Source of the DNA: Mermis nigrescens
Taxonomy: Eukaryota; Nematoda; Enoplea; Mermithida; Mermithidae
DNA length: 64,000 nucleotides
Assembly: GCA_036768485.1 (NCBI GenBank)
Contig: JAVLUZ010000167.1
Coordinates: forward strand, 496,001 to 560,000
Reading direction: 5' to 3'
Shown here: in pieces, positions 35,501 through 42,053 of the stretch
Layout of the letters: the number at the start of each line of letters is the position of its first letter
Position numbering within the stretch: position 1 is the first letter of the stretch
Made by a program: the position numbers and the translations under genes
The notes under the pieces: generated by a model
What the model was told of the DNA's origin: nothing
Databases searched by the model: none
What the model saw: the letters and a program-made list of their open reading frames with translations, nothing else

Positions 35501-38109
35501 TTAAATCCGACGTCTTTCTCTCTGATTCGTCAATATTGCGTAAAATGCAGTGATTCATCTACAGAAATAACATGCTTCTTATGTATGTCGGAAATGGATT
35601 GCTTTTAAACATATTGCAATCGTGAAATTTGCAGACATCACAAAACAGAATTTTAGGATTACAGAACTCAGCAGTTTTTTATACTGACTCAAGGAAAGGC
35701 TATTAATTTGAAAACATTTCATATTATGTGGTGATCAGGTCAGTGCCGGATCCAGGATTTCCTGACAAGGAGCGGAACCCAACATTTTCTAAAAAGTGTC
35801 GAAAATTGTCCGGAAAATCCGTCCATTATGCTCAAAATAGCGGTTTTTGCCGTCTTTCGATAGGCTTTATCATTTCTGATGCGGAAAAAAATGAAAATTT
35901 TGGAACTTTTCGAAAGTTTTCTATGAAAAACGCCCAAAATTAGTGCAAAACTCGACACAAAGCGCCGAAAAGTACTCTAAGAAATCATTGTTAAAATTAC
36001 AAAACCTTTGTTCTGTTCAAAAAACTTCTGACGTAAAAATAAGGCTTTTGGAGCGCCAAGAATGTCAGTAAAAGTCATTAATGAGTACTACCCCGGCTCG
36101 TTGCGGCGAAAAAATTTGAAAAATCGTGATAAAAACGGCTAAAATCATCAAAAAATACACATCTAATCCTTATTGCGTCCAAATCTTTGACGACGGGGGG
36201 GGGCGGCCGCCTCCCCCCCGCCTCCCCTCCTAAATCCGCCCTTGGACCAGGTAATTTATTATGTCATAGTCAGACATGCACATCATGGGAATTCTGGGGG
36301 GGGTGGAATTTAAAGTATCTTTTTGGGATCAAAAATGGCGGATAGACGTCAAGAACATTCAAAAAATTTGCAAAAAAAAATCAAGAAAATTCTAATCCGA
36401 AAATTTGATACTTTTGAGCAAACAGATAGCTAAAAACGCTTAAAACAGCAGCTTTTCAACGAACTTTTCGGGATTTTTTTTGGAAAATCACCAATTCTAG
36501 AGGGGTGAAAAAATTTCTGGGTGGATGAAATCTTTTCCGGGGTCGGGCTGAAATCCACCCCTTCAGATCATGTATGGTCGTAGTGCTTTAGATGAACATT
36601 GGGGTTGGACTTAAATACTGTGTTGATAATCGACGATATTTGATTCGATTTTTCAGTCTGGAATATAACCAAAAAAGCAAGCATATGCAGGAGCAATTGA
36701 GCGACTTGAAAAGCGAAATTGATGGCCTGAAATTAGAGGACCGGCAGACACAGCTGGACAAAATTTACAACGAAACGGTGCAGCAGGGAGATGATAAATA
36801 CTCGACGTTGAGAAGGGTAAAGGAATATTGTGAAAATACTGGCGAAATCTTCAGTGAGAAGCAGTATTTTTCTGTATTCAGCAAAGATTTTTCCCGATGT
36901 ACAAAGACTTTTCAGAACCGTCTTTGTACATGTACAAAGATTTTTAAAAGGTAAAAACTGTAAAAGAGGTGTAAAATTCCTAAAAAATTTCGGCGTTTCG
37001 CGCCGAAATGAGTAATTGTTTGTCCTATATATCTTTAAAATAGCAGAATTTGCATTCAGAATGGAAATATGTCAAATTTTTCGGCGCTTCACGCCGTTTT
37101 GTGACAATTTTTAGTAATTTTTGGCGTCTGAAACCCAGAAATTAGCTAAAACACACTACCAAAGGTCGAAGAACCCTGTTGTACTACACTAAAATTGCTA
37201 ATGTACCATATTATAGTACACAAAAATTTGCATGTACAAAATGTACAAAGACTTTTGGGGACCATAACGGACCATGTACCAAAAAACACTGGTGAGAAGG
37301 TAGTAGAAGTATCTTGATGCCAGTTGCCAAAATTAATTTTTCTCCAACTTAGTTCACACTTCTTTTCGTATTGAAGTCAAAGAAGAGCGTTTTCGAGGTT
37401 CGTACAGATTTTTAGGGCAAACTTTTTAGGGCATCCGAAAAATTACCGAATGTCGTAACGATTGTTTACTTAGCGCCAAGCGCATGCATCAAATCCTTTG
37501 AAATCAATTTTTGTACGGGCTCAAACTCAAACATCTTTTGAATGTGTCTCCTCGGTTTTTTTAAGATTTTATGCAGGAAATAACTGTTTGACAACTTACC
37601 GTTTTTTTATTGTTTTTGGATAAAATTAATTTCATTATATCTATGCTACATAATCGCGATGGTTTTTTATGAATTCAATTAGCATATTATAATCGTAGTA
37701 TCATTTTTGGTTCTGTTACGCAAATGATCCCATCCTTTTGAGCTAAGTTTTATATGTATGTAAATTTAGCTGAAAACTCATAAAAATTTGAGTTTAGGAC
37801 CAAGTGACTTTTTTGGACAGCAAGTGGGTCTCAGATTTCAGGCCGGTTATGTTAAAAACGTGTATGTACATATATATTTAAGTACACTGTATGCACGAAA
37901 AATGTTTGCGCGGTCAAAGAATTTTCCGTAGGTCTTTGTGCATCTACATAGTGTATAAAGAGGCTCGTATAAAAAACAGCATTTTTATGTGTCTGCTTCG
38001 CTTTGGCTTGGAGATTTACTTTATTTCAAGCTGAAGCAGTAAAAATTTATGTTTTTAGACTGGTGCCGGCTCAACGAAAGCTCGTATTGCTTTGTTCGAA
38101 GGATTATGA
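14405..38109 (+). CDS. Mer: Merlin (neurofibromin-2 homologue), complete CDS in 14 exons
   Basis: FERM-domain tumour suppressor that links cortical membrane proteins to actin and promotes Hippo signalling. Joining 14405-14524, 17770-17898, 20051-20260, 25396-25550, 26500-26575, 27129-27263, 28299-28379, 29940-30053, 31544-31666, 33240-33457, 34112-34214, 35055-35272, 36657-36816 and 38059-38109 gives one open frame of 630 codons; every junction is GT-AG and in phase. Residues about 25-310 form the FERM domain (F1 [14 protein letters not shown]2 [14 protein letters not shown] and [17 protein letters not shown]3 [10 protein letters not shown]). About 310-490 is a charged coiled coil, then a Pro/Tyr-rich linker, then the C-terminal domain ending [14 protein letters not shown] paralogues end differently, so Merlin is preferred. 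Start: the ATG at 14405 is the first after an in-frame TAG at 14378; 14423 is an alternative. Intron sequence is mostly transposons. Confidence 0.97.
14612..14790 (+). repeat. Low-complexity TTTTAATTT tract
   Basis: About 180 bp of TTTTAATTT and TTTAATTTTGA repeats just inside Merlin intron 1. Confidence 0.95.
15677..17067 (+). pseudogene. RT thumb plus RNase H polyprotein remnant
   Basis: Reads [20 protein letters not shown], then a premature TAA near 15765, then [10 protein letters not shown]. RNase H follows with all acidic residues in place: [21 protein letters not shown] and [10 protein letters not shown] frameshift near 16930 separates NPKCAKC from [13 protein letters not shown]; the true end is at 17065. 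Inactive copy. Confidence 0.9.
15677..17155 (+). mobile_element. Jockey/R1-type LINE fragment with RNase H
   Basis: Remnant in Merlin intron 1: RT thumb, RNase H and a zinc-knuckle end, followed by a short 3' region ending in TATCAC repeats (about 17135-17155). 5'-truncated. Its codon use looks less AT-rich than the surroundings, fitting an insertion. Confidence 0.9.
17770..17898 (+). CDS. Mer: Merlin exon 2 (residues 41-83, FERM F1)
   Basis: Acceptor acaatacag, donor AAG|gtaggt, 43 codons, phase 0 at both ends. Peptide contains [20 protein letters not shown] and WLNIDKK, the F1 ubiquitin-like lobe. Length aligns with the human exon without gaps. Confidence 0.97.
18549..18768. mobile_element. 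Family D MITE, copy 2
   Basis: ACATTTAACGGCTCGAAATT to GTAACATGTATG, about 220 bp, in Merlin intron 2. No clear target duplication. Confidence 0.78.
19299..19995. mobile_element. Tc1/mariner-like MITE
   Basis: Inverted ends CGAGGGTTGTCCCAGAAATT and TTTTGGGACAACCCTCG, each bordered by TA (19297-19298, 19996-19997), as in mariner elements. The inverted similarity extends about 50 bp (TAGCTGTCTAATAACTTTTT). No transposase frame. Lies 55 bp before Merlin exon 3. Confidence 0.88.
20051..20260 (+). CDS. Mer: Merlin exon 3 (residues 84-153, FERM F1-F2)
   Basis: Acceptor ttctctctag, donor AAG|gtattg, 70 codons. Contains [20 protein letters not shown] and [17 protein letters not shown], the most conserved part of the FERM domain. 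A mariner-like MITE ends only 55 bp upstream. Confidence 0.98.
20310..20640. repeat. Repeat family O, second place
   Basis: ACCAGTAAATTAAGTGTTC, AAAAATGGTCAAAATAGCC and GTTGACTGCATCACATCGC match 860-1240. Starts 50 bp after Merlin exon 3. Confidence 0.6.
21624..22200. repeat. Tandem duplication with palindromic junction
   Basis: About 240 bp (GACGATAGAA-TAAAATATTG to CCTCAGATCATGTATGGGCG) is present twice, 21624-21862 and 21932-22194, nearly identical. Between them lies an inverted copy of the last about 58 bp (21873-21930), giving a strong hairpin. Related to family G ends (ATCATGTATGG). Confidence 0.88.
22539..23698 (-). mobile_element. hAT transposon remnant with perfect 8-bp duplication
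   Basis: Termini TAGGGATGTCCC and GGGACATCCCTA are perfect inverted repeats, flanked by CTATATAT on both sides (22531-22538, 23699-23706). Next to each end are runs of CCCCGG. Carries a relic of the transposase C-terminus. Confidence 0.95.
22685..22907 (-). pseudogene. hAT transposase C-terminal dimerisation relic
   Basis: Minus-strand frame beginning [18 protein letters not shown] and continuing [18 protein letters not shown], the signature of the hAT family C-terminal region. The frame continues beyond this into unrelated sequence. The catalytic core is missing, so the protein cannot be active. Confidence 0.93.
23788..24363. mobile_element. pogo/Tigger-like non-autonomous element
   Basis: Ends CAGTCGAACTCGGCTATAA and CCGAGTTCGACTG, with TA directly after the right end (TG on the left, probably a mutated TA). 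Interior is rich in CTATAAGACGC. No transposase frame. Inserted in family B. Confidence 0.88.
24503..24952 (+). mobile_element. Family A MITE, copy 1
   Basis: Starts CAGTGCTTTTTTTT and ends AAAAACCGTG, flanked by a perfect duplication CCCCTCAC (24495-24502, 24953-24960). Contains TTTGTACATGTACAAAG near each end and two GGCGCGAAGCGCC palindromes (24714, 24805). About 450 bp, non-coding. Confidence 0.93.
25396..25550 (+). CDS. Mer: Merlin exon 4 (residues 154-205, FERM F2)
   Basis: Acceptor gtttttaaag, donor AGCAG|gtattc. Encodes [14 protein letters not shown] and [20 protein letters not shown], the F2 acyl-CoA-binding-like lobe. 155 nt; the last two bases (AG) join the first A of exon 5 to give Arg. 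Confidence 0.97.
25578..25785. mobile_element. Family D MITE, copy 3
   Basis: Interior GACCAAGTTTGGGTGGAGGG and end CTGTTACGTACATGC match the family. Start is diverged. Begins only about 28 bp after Merlin exon 4. Confidence 0.7.
26500..26575 (+). CDS. Mer: Merlin exon 5 (residues 205-230, FERM F2)
   Basis: Acceptor gattttttacag, donor AGC|gtaaga. Encodes [20 protein letters not shown], the F2/F3 junction conserved in all Merlin and ERM proteins. Confidence 0.97.
26936..27100 (+). mobile_element. Family E MITE, copy 1
   Basis: CAGGCACGTATCTGG to CAGAGATACGTGCCTG, 165 bp, perfect duplication CGTTTAAA (26928-26935, 27101-27108). Merlin intron 5. Confidence 0.95.
27129..27263 (+). CDS. Mer: Merlin exon 6 (residues 231-275, FERM F3)
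   Basis: Acceptor ttttgcag, donor AAG|gtatgc, 45 codons. Encodes [20 protein letters not shown] and [15 protein letters not shown], the PH-like F3 lobe. A family E MITE copy ends 28 bp upstream. Confidence 0.97.
27499..27862 (+). mobile_element. Family F relative, copy 2
   Basis: GTGCGTACGCAGGGGGCGGG to CCTGCGTACGCC, with TTGGCGCTTTGCGCCG at 27625. A family C MITE is inserted at its right end. Merlin intron 6. Confidence 0.8.
27871..28047 (+). mobile_element. Family C MITE, copy 5
   Basis: 177 bp with a perfect duplication CCCCTGAC (27863-27870, 28048-28055), inserted at the very end of a family F element. Confidence 0.92.
28299..28379 (+). CDS. Mer: Merlin exon 7 (residues 276-302, FERM F3)
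   Basis: Acceptor cactttcag, donor ATA|gtaaga, 27 codons beginning [17 protein letters not shown]. Corresponds to FTIKPLDKK in human Merlin. This is the least conserved FERM stretch, but the exon borders match the family. Confidence 0.93.
28380..29939. other. Merlin intron 7, no clear feature
   Basis: C-rich stretches near 28500-28650 and 29530-29860 look like old MITE remnants, without readable ends. No coding exon seen. Confidence 0.5.
29940..30053 (+). CDS. Mer: Merlin exon 8 (residues 303-340, end of F3 and first helix)
   Basis: Acceptor tgtgtcttag, donor CAA|gtcagt. Encodes [20 protein letters not shown] and [18 protein letters not shown], the F3 alpha helix running into the coiled coil. 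The donor GTCAGT is slightly unusual, but phase and alignment are exact. Confidence 0.96.
30285..31030. mobile_element. Family D-like element, split by family A copy 2
   Basis: Left part TAACGGCTCTAGTTTTGG and right part GACAACCAACTTGGGTGGG are the two halves of a family D element. Merlin intron 8. Confidence 0.7.
30429..30870 (+). mobile_element. Family A MITE, copy 2
   Basis: 442 bp, flanked by GTTGGCAT and GGTGGCAT (7 of 8). Two core palindromes (30637, 30728). Inserted in a family D element (about 30285-31030), in Merlin intron 8. Confidence 0.9.
31237..31404 (+). mobile_element. Family E MITE, copy 2
   Basis: CAGGCACGTAGCTGG to CAGCTACGTGTCTG, 168 bp, perfect duplication GTAATTGA (31229-31236, 31405-31412). 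Merlin intron 8. Confidence 0.95.
31544..31666 (+). CDS. Mer: Merlin exon 9 (residues 341-381, coiled coil)
   Basis: Acceptor ttttcgttcaaag, donor TTA|gtgaga, 41 codons. Starts [20 protein letters not shown], all heptad-like and charged. A competing acceptor 4 nt downstream (ggcag) would break the frame. The residue count to the next exon equals the human protein. Confidence 0.93.
31667..32778. other. Merlin intron 9, left part
   Basis: AT-rich sequence with a C/A-rich patch (about 32080-32200) of likely repeat origin. Nothing coding recognised. Confidence 0.5.
32779..33133 (-). mobile_element. Family A MITE, copy 3 (internally shortened)
   Basis: 355 bp, flanked by a perfect duplication ATGTAAGC (32771-32778, 33134-33141). 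Core palindromes at 32908 and 32999. One terminal part is shortened compared with other copies. Merlin intron 9. Confidence 0.93.
33240..33457 (+). CDS. Mer: Merlin exon 10 (residues 382-454, coiled coil)
   Basis: Acceptor ttcgcttcag, donor AAAAG|gtaaag. Encodes [20 protein letters not shown], matching [18 protein letters not shown] of human Merlin, and ends MLEESEKR. 218 nt, phase 2 at the end. Confidence 0.97.
33560..34016 (-). mobile_element. Family A MITE, copy 4
   Basis: 457 bp, flanked by CTCTGGCA and CTATGGCA (7 of 8). Core palindromes at 33691 and 33781. Fills most of the 654-bp Merlin intron 10. Confidence 0.9.
34112..34214 (+). CDS. Mer: Merlin exon 11 (residues 454-488, coiled coil)
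   Basis: Acceptor ctccgttcatag, donor AAT|gtaagc. Encodes [20 protein letters not shown] and AKQRLYDVM, matching the [20 protein letters not shown] segment of the family. Confidence 0.97.
34531..34921 (+). mobile_element. Family F MITE, copy 3, perfect duplication
   Basis: CAGGGCCGTATTTAGGG to GGATACGGACCTG, 391 bp, flanked by CCAATAAT on both sides (34523-34530, 34922-34929). CGGCGCTTCGCGC at 34653. Merlin intron 11. Confidence 0.95.
35055..35272 (+). CDS. Mer: Merlin exon 12 (residues 489-561, linker)
   Basis: Acceptor ttgtttcag, donor GAACG|gtacga. Encodes a Pro/Tyr/Ser-rich linker ([26 protein letters not shown]) followed by the conserved [13 protein letters not shown]. Linker sequence is lineage-specific; the DxKxLSxEIEKE end is diagnostic. 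Confidence 0.95.
35742..36245 (+). mobile_element. Family F-like element
   Basis: CAGTGCCGGATCCAGGATTT to GCCTCCCCTCCTAAATCCGC, with CAAAGCGCCGAAAAG inside. Ends resemble family F; the interior differs. Merlin intron 12. Confidence 0.6.
36271..36576 (+). mobile_element. Family G MITE, copy 1
   Basis: CAGACATGCACATCATGGGA to CAGATCATGTATG, 306 bp, flanks GTCATAGT and GTCGTAGT (7 of 8). Merlin intron 12. Confidence 0.88.
36657..36816 (+). CDS. Mer: Merlin exon 13 (residues 561-614, C-terminal domain)
   Basis: Acceptor cgatttttcag, donor AGG|gtaaag. Encodes [20 protein letters not shown] and ends DKYSTLRR, very like the insect ENKYSTLKK. A family A MITE begins 45 bp after the exon end. Confidence 0.97.
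36862..37291 (-). mobile_element. Family A MITE, copy 5
   Basis: 430 bp, flanked by a perfect duplication GTGAGAAG (36854-36861, 37292-37299). Core palindromes at 36991 and 37082. Begins 45 bp after the end of Merlin exon 13. Confidence 0.93.
38059..38109 (+). CDS. Mer: Merlin exon 14 (residues 615-630, stop)
   Basis: Acceptor tttatgtttttag, then 16 codons [16 protein letters not shown] and TGA. Matches the Merlin terminus (human AKSRVAFFEEL). Too short for ordinary ORF finding; identified from the conserved tail and the phase of exon 13. The last residues are the part that folds back on the FERM domain. Confidence 0.95.
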   Translation, partial: TGAGSTKARIALFEGL

Positions 38110-38391
38110 TTGTTGTTTACTATTTGAAATAATTGCTTCGCGTATATTATGTATGTATTGTATACTTTTTGGTTTTATTATTTATTCCGCTTAAGACTCG
38201 ACTCCGGTAATTCTCGAAGTTTTTGTCCTTGCAATCAGTTTCAAACCTTTCCAGTGAATTCAGTGAAAATGAATACTTATTCACTTGAACTCAATAAGTT
38301 AGCGCGAAACGCCGTGAAATTTTGGCGAGTTTTCCGTGTTCAAGTCTAGCTGGGGCTTTTGGTTTAACATGTTTATATGATATTTATTATG

Positions 38392-38964
38392 CAGGGTGGG
38401 CCAAGACGAAAGCTACACTCGAATGTTACCGGCCATAACTTCCATAATTCTTAATATAAAATTTTAAGTCCTGTGTCAATAGATAGATAAAAATGTTGTG
38501 GTTTAAATGGTGTGAAAACTTTTGGCCATCTATCAGCGGTTCAAGTGCAACAGTTATTTGCTTACACCCTATTTTGATATTGTTTAAACCCCCAATGTTT
38601 GTTCCATGAATTTGCTTACCCTTTTGATGATATTTTGCAATTTCTTCATTTAGTAGGAAGGAGTACCCACTCCAGGTTTTAGCCAATGTGTTACTATCTT
38701 TTTCGAATGCAGATATTGTCAAAAAGGGTCCCAAATACTCAGCATAACACACGATGCAGAAACCATGGCGTTTAAACAGTATCAAAGTAACGTGTACACA
38801 AACCGCAGTAGTGCAAGAACGACTGAAAAGTGGCCAAAATGTTTTGCCCAGTTAAAACAAGCATATTTTTGTGTGTCGAATGCAACTAGTCTGAGACTTT
38901 TATGTTAAGATTAGCCCAACTTATATCACAATATTGGGGTGTAGCCTTTTTTCGGACCACCCTG
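38392..38964. mobile_element. TIR element of unassigned type
   Basis: Ends CAGGGTGGGCCAAGACGAAA and TTTTTTCGGACCACCCTG are inverted over about 29 bp. 573 bp. A 119-codon frame on the minus strand (38785-38426) has no motif I recognise. Starts 283 bp after the Merlin stop. Confidence 0.8.
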
Positions 38965-39165
38965 TTTAATTGAGAAATTCGATGCAACGCGCCGGAAATC
39001 TTTTGCCTTATGGCGCAAAAGTATGCTAGAAATCTATTTCGAAGATTTTTTCAAGTATACAGGCAATCTTAATTCTTTTTCCCTTTTAGAGATCTTTGTA
39101 AAACACAAAAATATTTTTTCATTCAGGGGATTGGTCCCACTATCCGGCTGGTCAACCTCTGAGGG

Positions 39166-39407
39166 CATACATGTAAGAGGATGGATGGGGGAATCCTCCA
39201 CTTGAAGTTGGTTGTCCCTTCATTTCCCCGAAGTCAGACAATTTTTAACCCCCTCCCCGATTTTTGAAAAAAATGGAATTTGTTAGCCGTTTTTTATGCG
39301 ATTTTTGGCCGTTTTCGGCCAAAAATTGAGGTCACTTACTCCCCCACACCGCCCCCACCCTAAAATAGTCAGGGAACCCCCTCCGAAATTTTAGCGTTAC
39401 ATGTATG
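39166..39407. mobile_element. Family D MITE, copy 4
   Basis: CATACATGTAAGAGG to GCGTTACATGTATG, 242 bp, in the Merlin-THOC5 spacer. No clear duplication. Confidence 0.8.
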
Positions 39408-40129
39408 TCCAAGATGACACTTATGTACATTCTTACTTTTTCGCATTGTTTTTTTTAAAATTCGTGTAACATATTGTTGTACATATTATGTACTGAAGGC
39501 AAATACATAGATTTCGAAATGTTCTATTCCATTTTGAGTTCTATGCAATGAACATATTTTTTGGTTGAGCATTTACGTGAGTGTATTAATTTTACGCGTT
39601 CGTGACTAGCGATTCATGGCCTTCTTGCTGTTCAAATTTTAAATGCATTTGACGCTAACCTTGCCTACTGCAGTCCATTCCATTCCGAATTGCGTATTTT
39701 CACGTAATTTTTCGGGAATGTATTAGCTAAATTCGAGCAGATTGTGCTGACCACGTTGTAGTTTTCGTTTTGATAACTAAATAATCTGAAAATTTTAATT
39801 TGGAGTGGTTACAGACTACATATTTCGCGCAAGTGTTAAATTCGCTGCCTTACGGTTACTTAGATATATATTTTTTCTTACATTTTGTTGAATTTTGCCT
39901 TTGCTGTAATATTGTTTAGTTACATACCTGTTTGAAAAACTACTTTTTTAATAAAAATTGATCGTGTTTTTTGTCTAGCCTACGATTAAAGATTACTTTC
40001 GTAGTTTGATTTTACAAAACTTGTTTTTCTTTTCAGAGGTTGAAATGGAAAACTTGAGTAGAATTGAAAGAATGTATAATATGCGTGTCCTCGAGGGGAG
40101 TTTGGTGGGCTTGATCCCCGAATGGCGAT
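39408..40129. other. Merlin-THOC5 spacer, no feature
   Basis: AT-rich and without exon-like signals. A cttttcag acceptor-like site at 40036 leads into a frame that soon stops. Confidence 0.5.
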
Positions 40130-40484
40130 TAACTCTCCCGCAAAATAGCTGCGGCTCCTCTAGATTTGTCGATTTTCCGTAAAAAAATCGTAAAAAGTGT
40201 GCTTTTTTGAGAGTTTTTAGCTCATTTTTAGCTGAAAATTGTTAAATTTCCGACGCTTCACGCCTTTCACTCATTTGTTGACTATGTTTGTTCAGTTTAC
40301 TCGATCTTTTCTGATTTTTTTCGTGGTTTTTTATGTTTTTATGCTGTAGAAAGAACGAGCATTCTTCGAAACGTAAAAAACAGTATTTTTTAAGTGTACC
40401 TATCGTTTTTAGCTCAGACAAGACAGACACTTTTCAAAAAAATTTTTGTATCTAACCCCCAGAATTCTCATGCCGTACATGTAT
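40130..40484 (-). mobile_element. Family G element, copy 2 (decayed)
   Basis: Interior TTTTTATGCTGTAGAAAG and end CCCAGAATTCTCATGCCG match family G. Left border uncertain; palindrome eroded (CGACGCTTCACGCC at 40250). Confidence 0.6.
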
Positions 40485-40891
40485 GCATAATATGTACGAT
40501 GTACGTATGCTGGTAGATAAGTTAGATATTTTAAAATGTACCAACTGAAGATATTATTTTAATTCAGTCAGCAATCGTATAAAATCTTTTTGATTAAGGT
40601 GATTTATTTATGTCGAGTCTTATGTTTAAGTCCAGTGAAACTGTACTATATATTGCAAAGCACAGTTTTTTGTATTCGGCGAAGATTTTTCTGGATGTAC
40701 AGAGACTTTTCGGGACTGTCTTTGTACCTGCATAAAGATCTTTGGGAGGACAAAGTCTGGTAAAAAGTTGTGAAAGTTCTAAATTTTGTAGGCACTTCCC
40801 GCCGAAATAAGTAATTGTCTCTTCTATATATCTTCATAATGGCAAAATTGGCATTCGGAGAGGAATGCTCAAATTTTCCGGCGCTTGGCGC

Positions 40892-41607
40892 CATAGGTGC
40901 GCAAGGTACCGAAAATTGATATATAGCTAAGTGCTTCGTAAAAACGATTCTATACCCTTCTCGGGCTCAGAAAATGAGCTATATAGCCTTTTTGGGCTCA
41001 GAAAACTAGCTATATAGCCTTTTTGCACTCATAAACATAGCTATATAGCCTTTTTGGACTAAAAATAGCTATTTAGCCCTTTTGGAGTCGAGGAAATAGC
41101 TTTATATTCTTTCAAAACTCAGAAAAGACAACTATATTGCATTTCTGAGCTAACAGTATGTTTCTGAGTCCGAATGGGGTTATGTAGCTAGTTTTCTGAG
41201 CCCAGAAATAATATATAGCTCATTTTCTGAACCCAAAAAAGGCTATATAGCGCTGTTTTTTCGGCCAAAATGTCTGTATAGCTGTCAGTTTTTCAGAGGT
41301 CAGGGGTAATACCCCTCATCATACGTGGGCAGCAAGAAAATTCTGGGGGGTCCAAGATTTTTTGAAGGTCAAAAAATGGCCTTAAAAATGGTGGTATGGC
41401 GTAAAAACACCATTTTTCGACGTTTCTCATCAAGAACTATCCATGGGCATCAAAAAATTGCGAAAAAAACGAAAAAAAATTTCAAAAATTGAATTCTGGG
41501 GGGTCTTTTGATTTCTGGGGGGGGGTCTTTTGGTTTCTGGGGGGTCCAGACTCCCCAGACCCCCCCACGCCCATGTGCGCCCCTCATCATCCTCATGCTC
41601 TTGTATG
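40892..41607. mobile_element. Family B element, copy 2
   Basis: Starts CATAGGTGCGC and ends TCTTGTATG; flanked by CTTGGCGC and CTTCGCGC (7 of 8). Same tandem GCTATATAGCC units on opposed arms as copy 1. Holds a family C MITE (41320-41579). Confidence 0.85.
41320..41579 (+). mobile_element. Family C MITE, copy 6, innermost of a triple nest
   Basis: 260 bp, CATACGTGGGCAGC to GCCCATGTGCG, perfect duplication CCCCTCAT (41312-41319, 41580-41587). Confidence 0.95.
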
Positions 41608-41954
41608 CTTCGCGCAGTTTAGAGCCAATTTTTAGTATTTCTTTGCACACCACCAAAGGTCAAAAAACCGTGTTTTACCACACTAAAAGCGCTACTGTGT
41701 CATGTAATAGTACCCAAAAATTTGCATGTACAAAATGTACTAAGACTTTTTGGGACCATCTTTGCGCATGTACAAATGGACCTTGTACAGAAGAAACACT
41801 GCTGCAAAGAGGAGTTTTGGATTTAGAACCAAACGGTTTTCAGTACATTTGGGATGCTAGTTTCATATAAGAGTAGCTTATTTTATGAGTTAATTGCTCA
41901 GTTATTTGCTACAGTGAGCACAATTATTGTGGGTGATATATGTGTCAGTGAAGA

Positions 41955-42053
41955 ATGTCTAAACGACCATTAGAACGAAAGGTGATAAACAAAGCTGACG
42001 AACAAGAGCAGAAACCTAAGCCGGCGAATGGGACTCCGGTTTTGTCAGTTAAG
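41955..42053 (+). CDS. THOC5: THOC5 exon 1 (residues 1-33)
   Basis: Starts at ATG 41955 (aagaATGt) and ends AAG|gtaagt, 33 codons, Lys/Pro-rich: MSKRPLERKVINKADEQEQK. Resembles the short basic start of human THOC5 (MSSESSKKRKPK). In-frame with exon 2. Confidence 0.88.

Larger units (their letters stand above)
40661..41801 (-). mobile_element. Family A MITE, copy 6, split by family B
   Basis: Flanked by TTGCAAAG and CTGCAAAG (7 of 8). Interrupted at its GGCGCTTGGCGCC palindrome by a family B element (40892-41607). Confidence 0.88.

Noticed and set aside
33472..37015. Short frames with [10 protein letters not shown] or YMYKDGP-like peptides
   Set aside because: They are translations of family A MITE ends and recur wherever the element does.
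38426..38785. 119-codon minus-strand frame as a gene
   Set aside because: It lies inside a TIR element, shows no motif and has no splice or homology support.
40036..40100. Alternative last Merlin exon after cttttcag
   Set aside because: It stops after six codons without the conserved Merlin tail, which is found at 38059.
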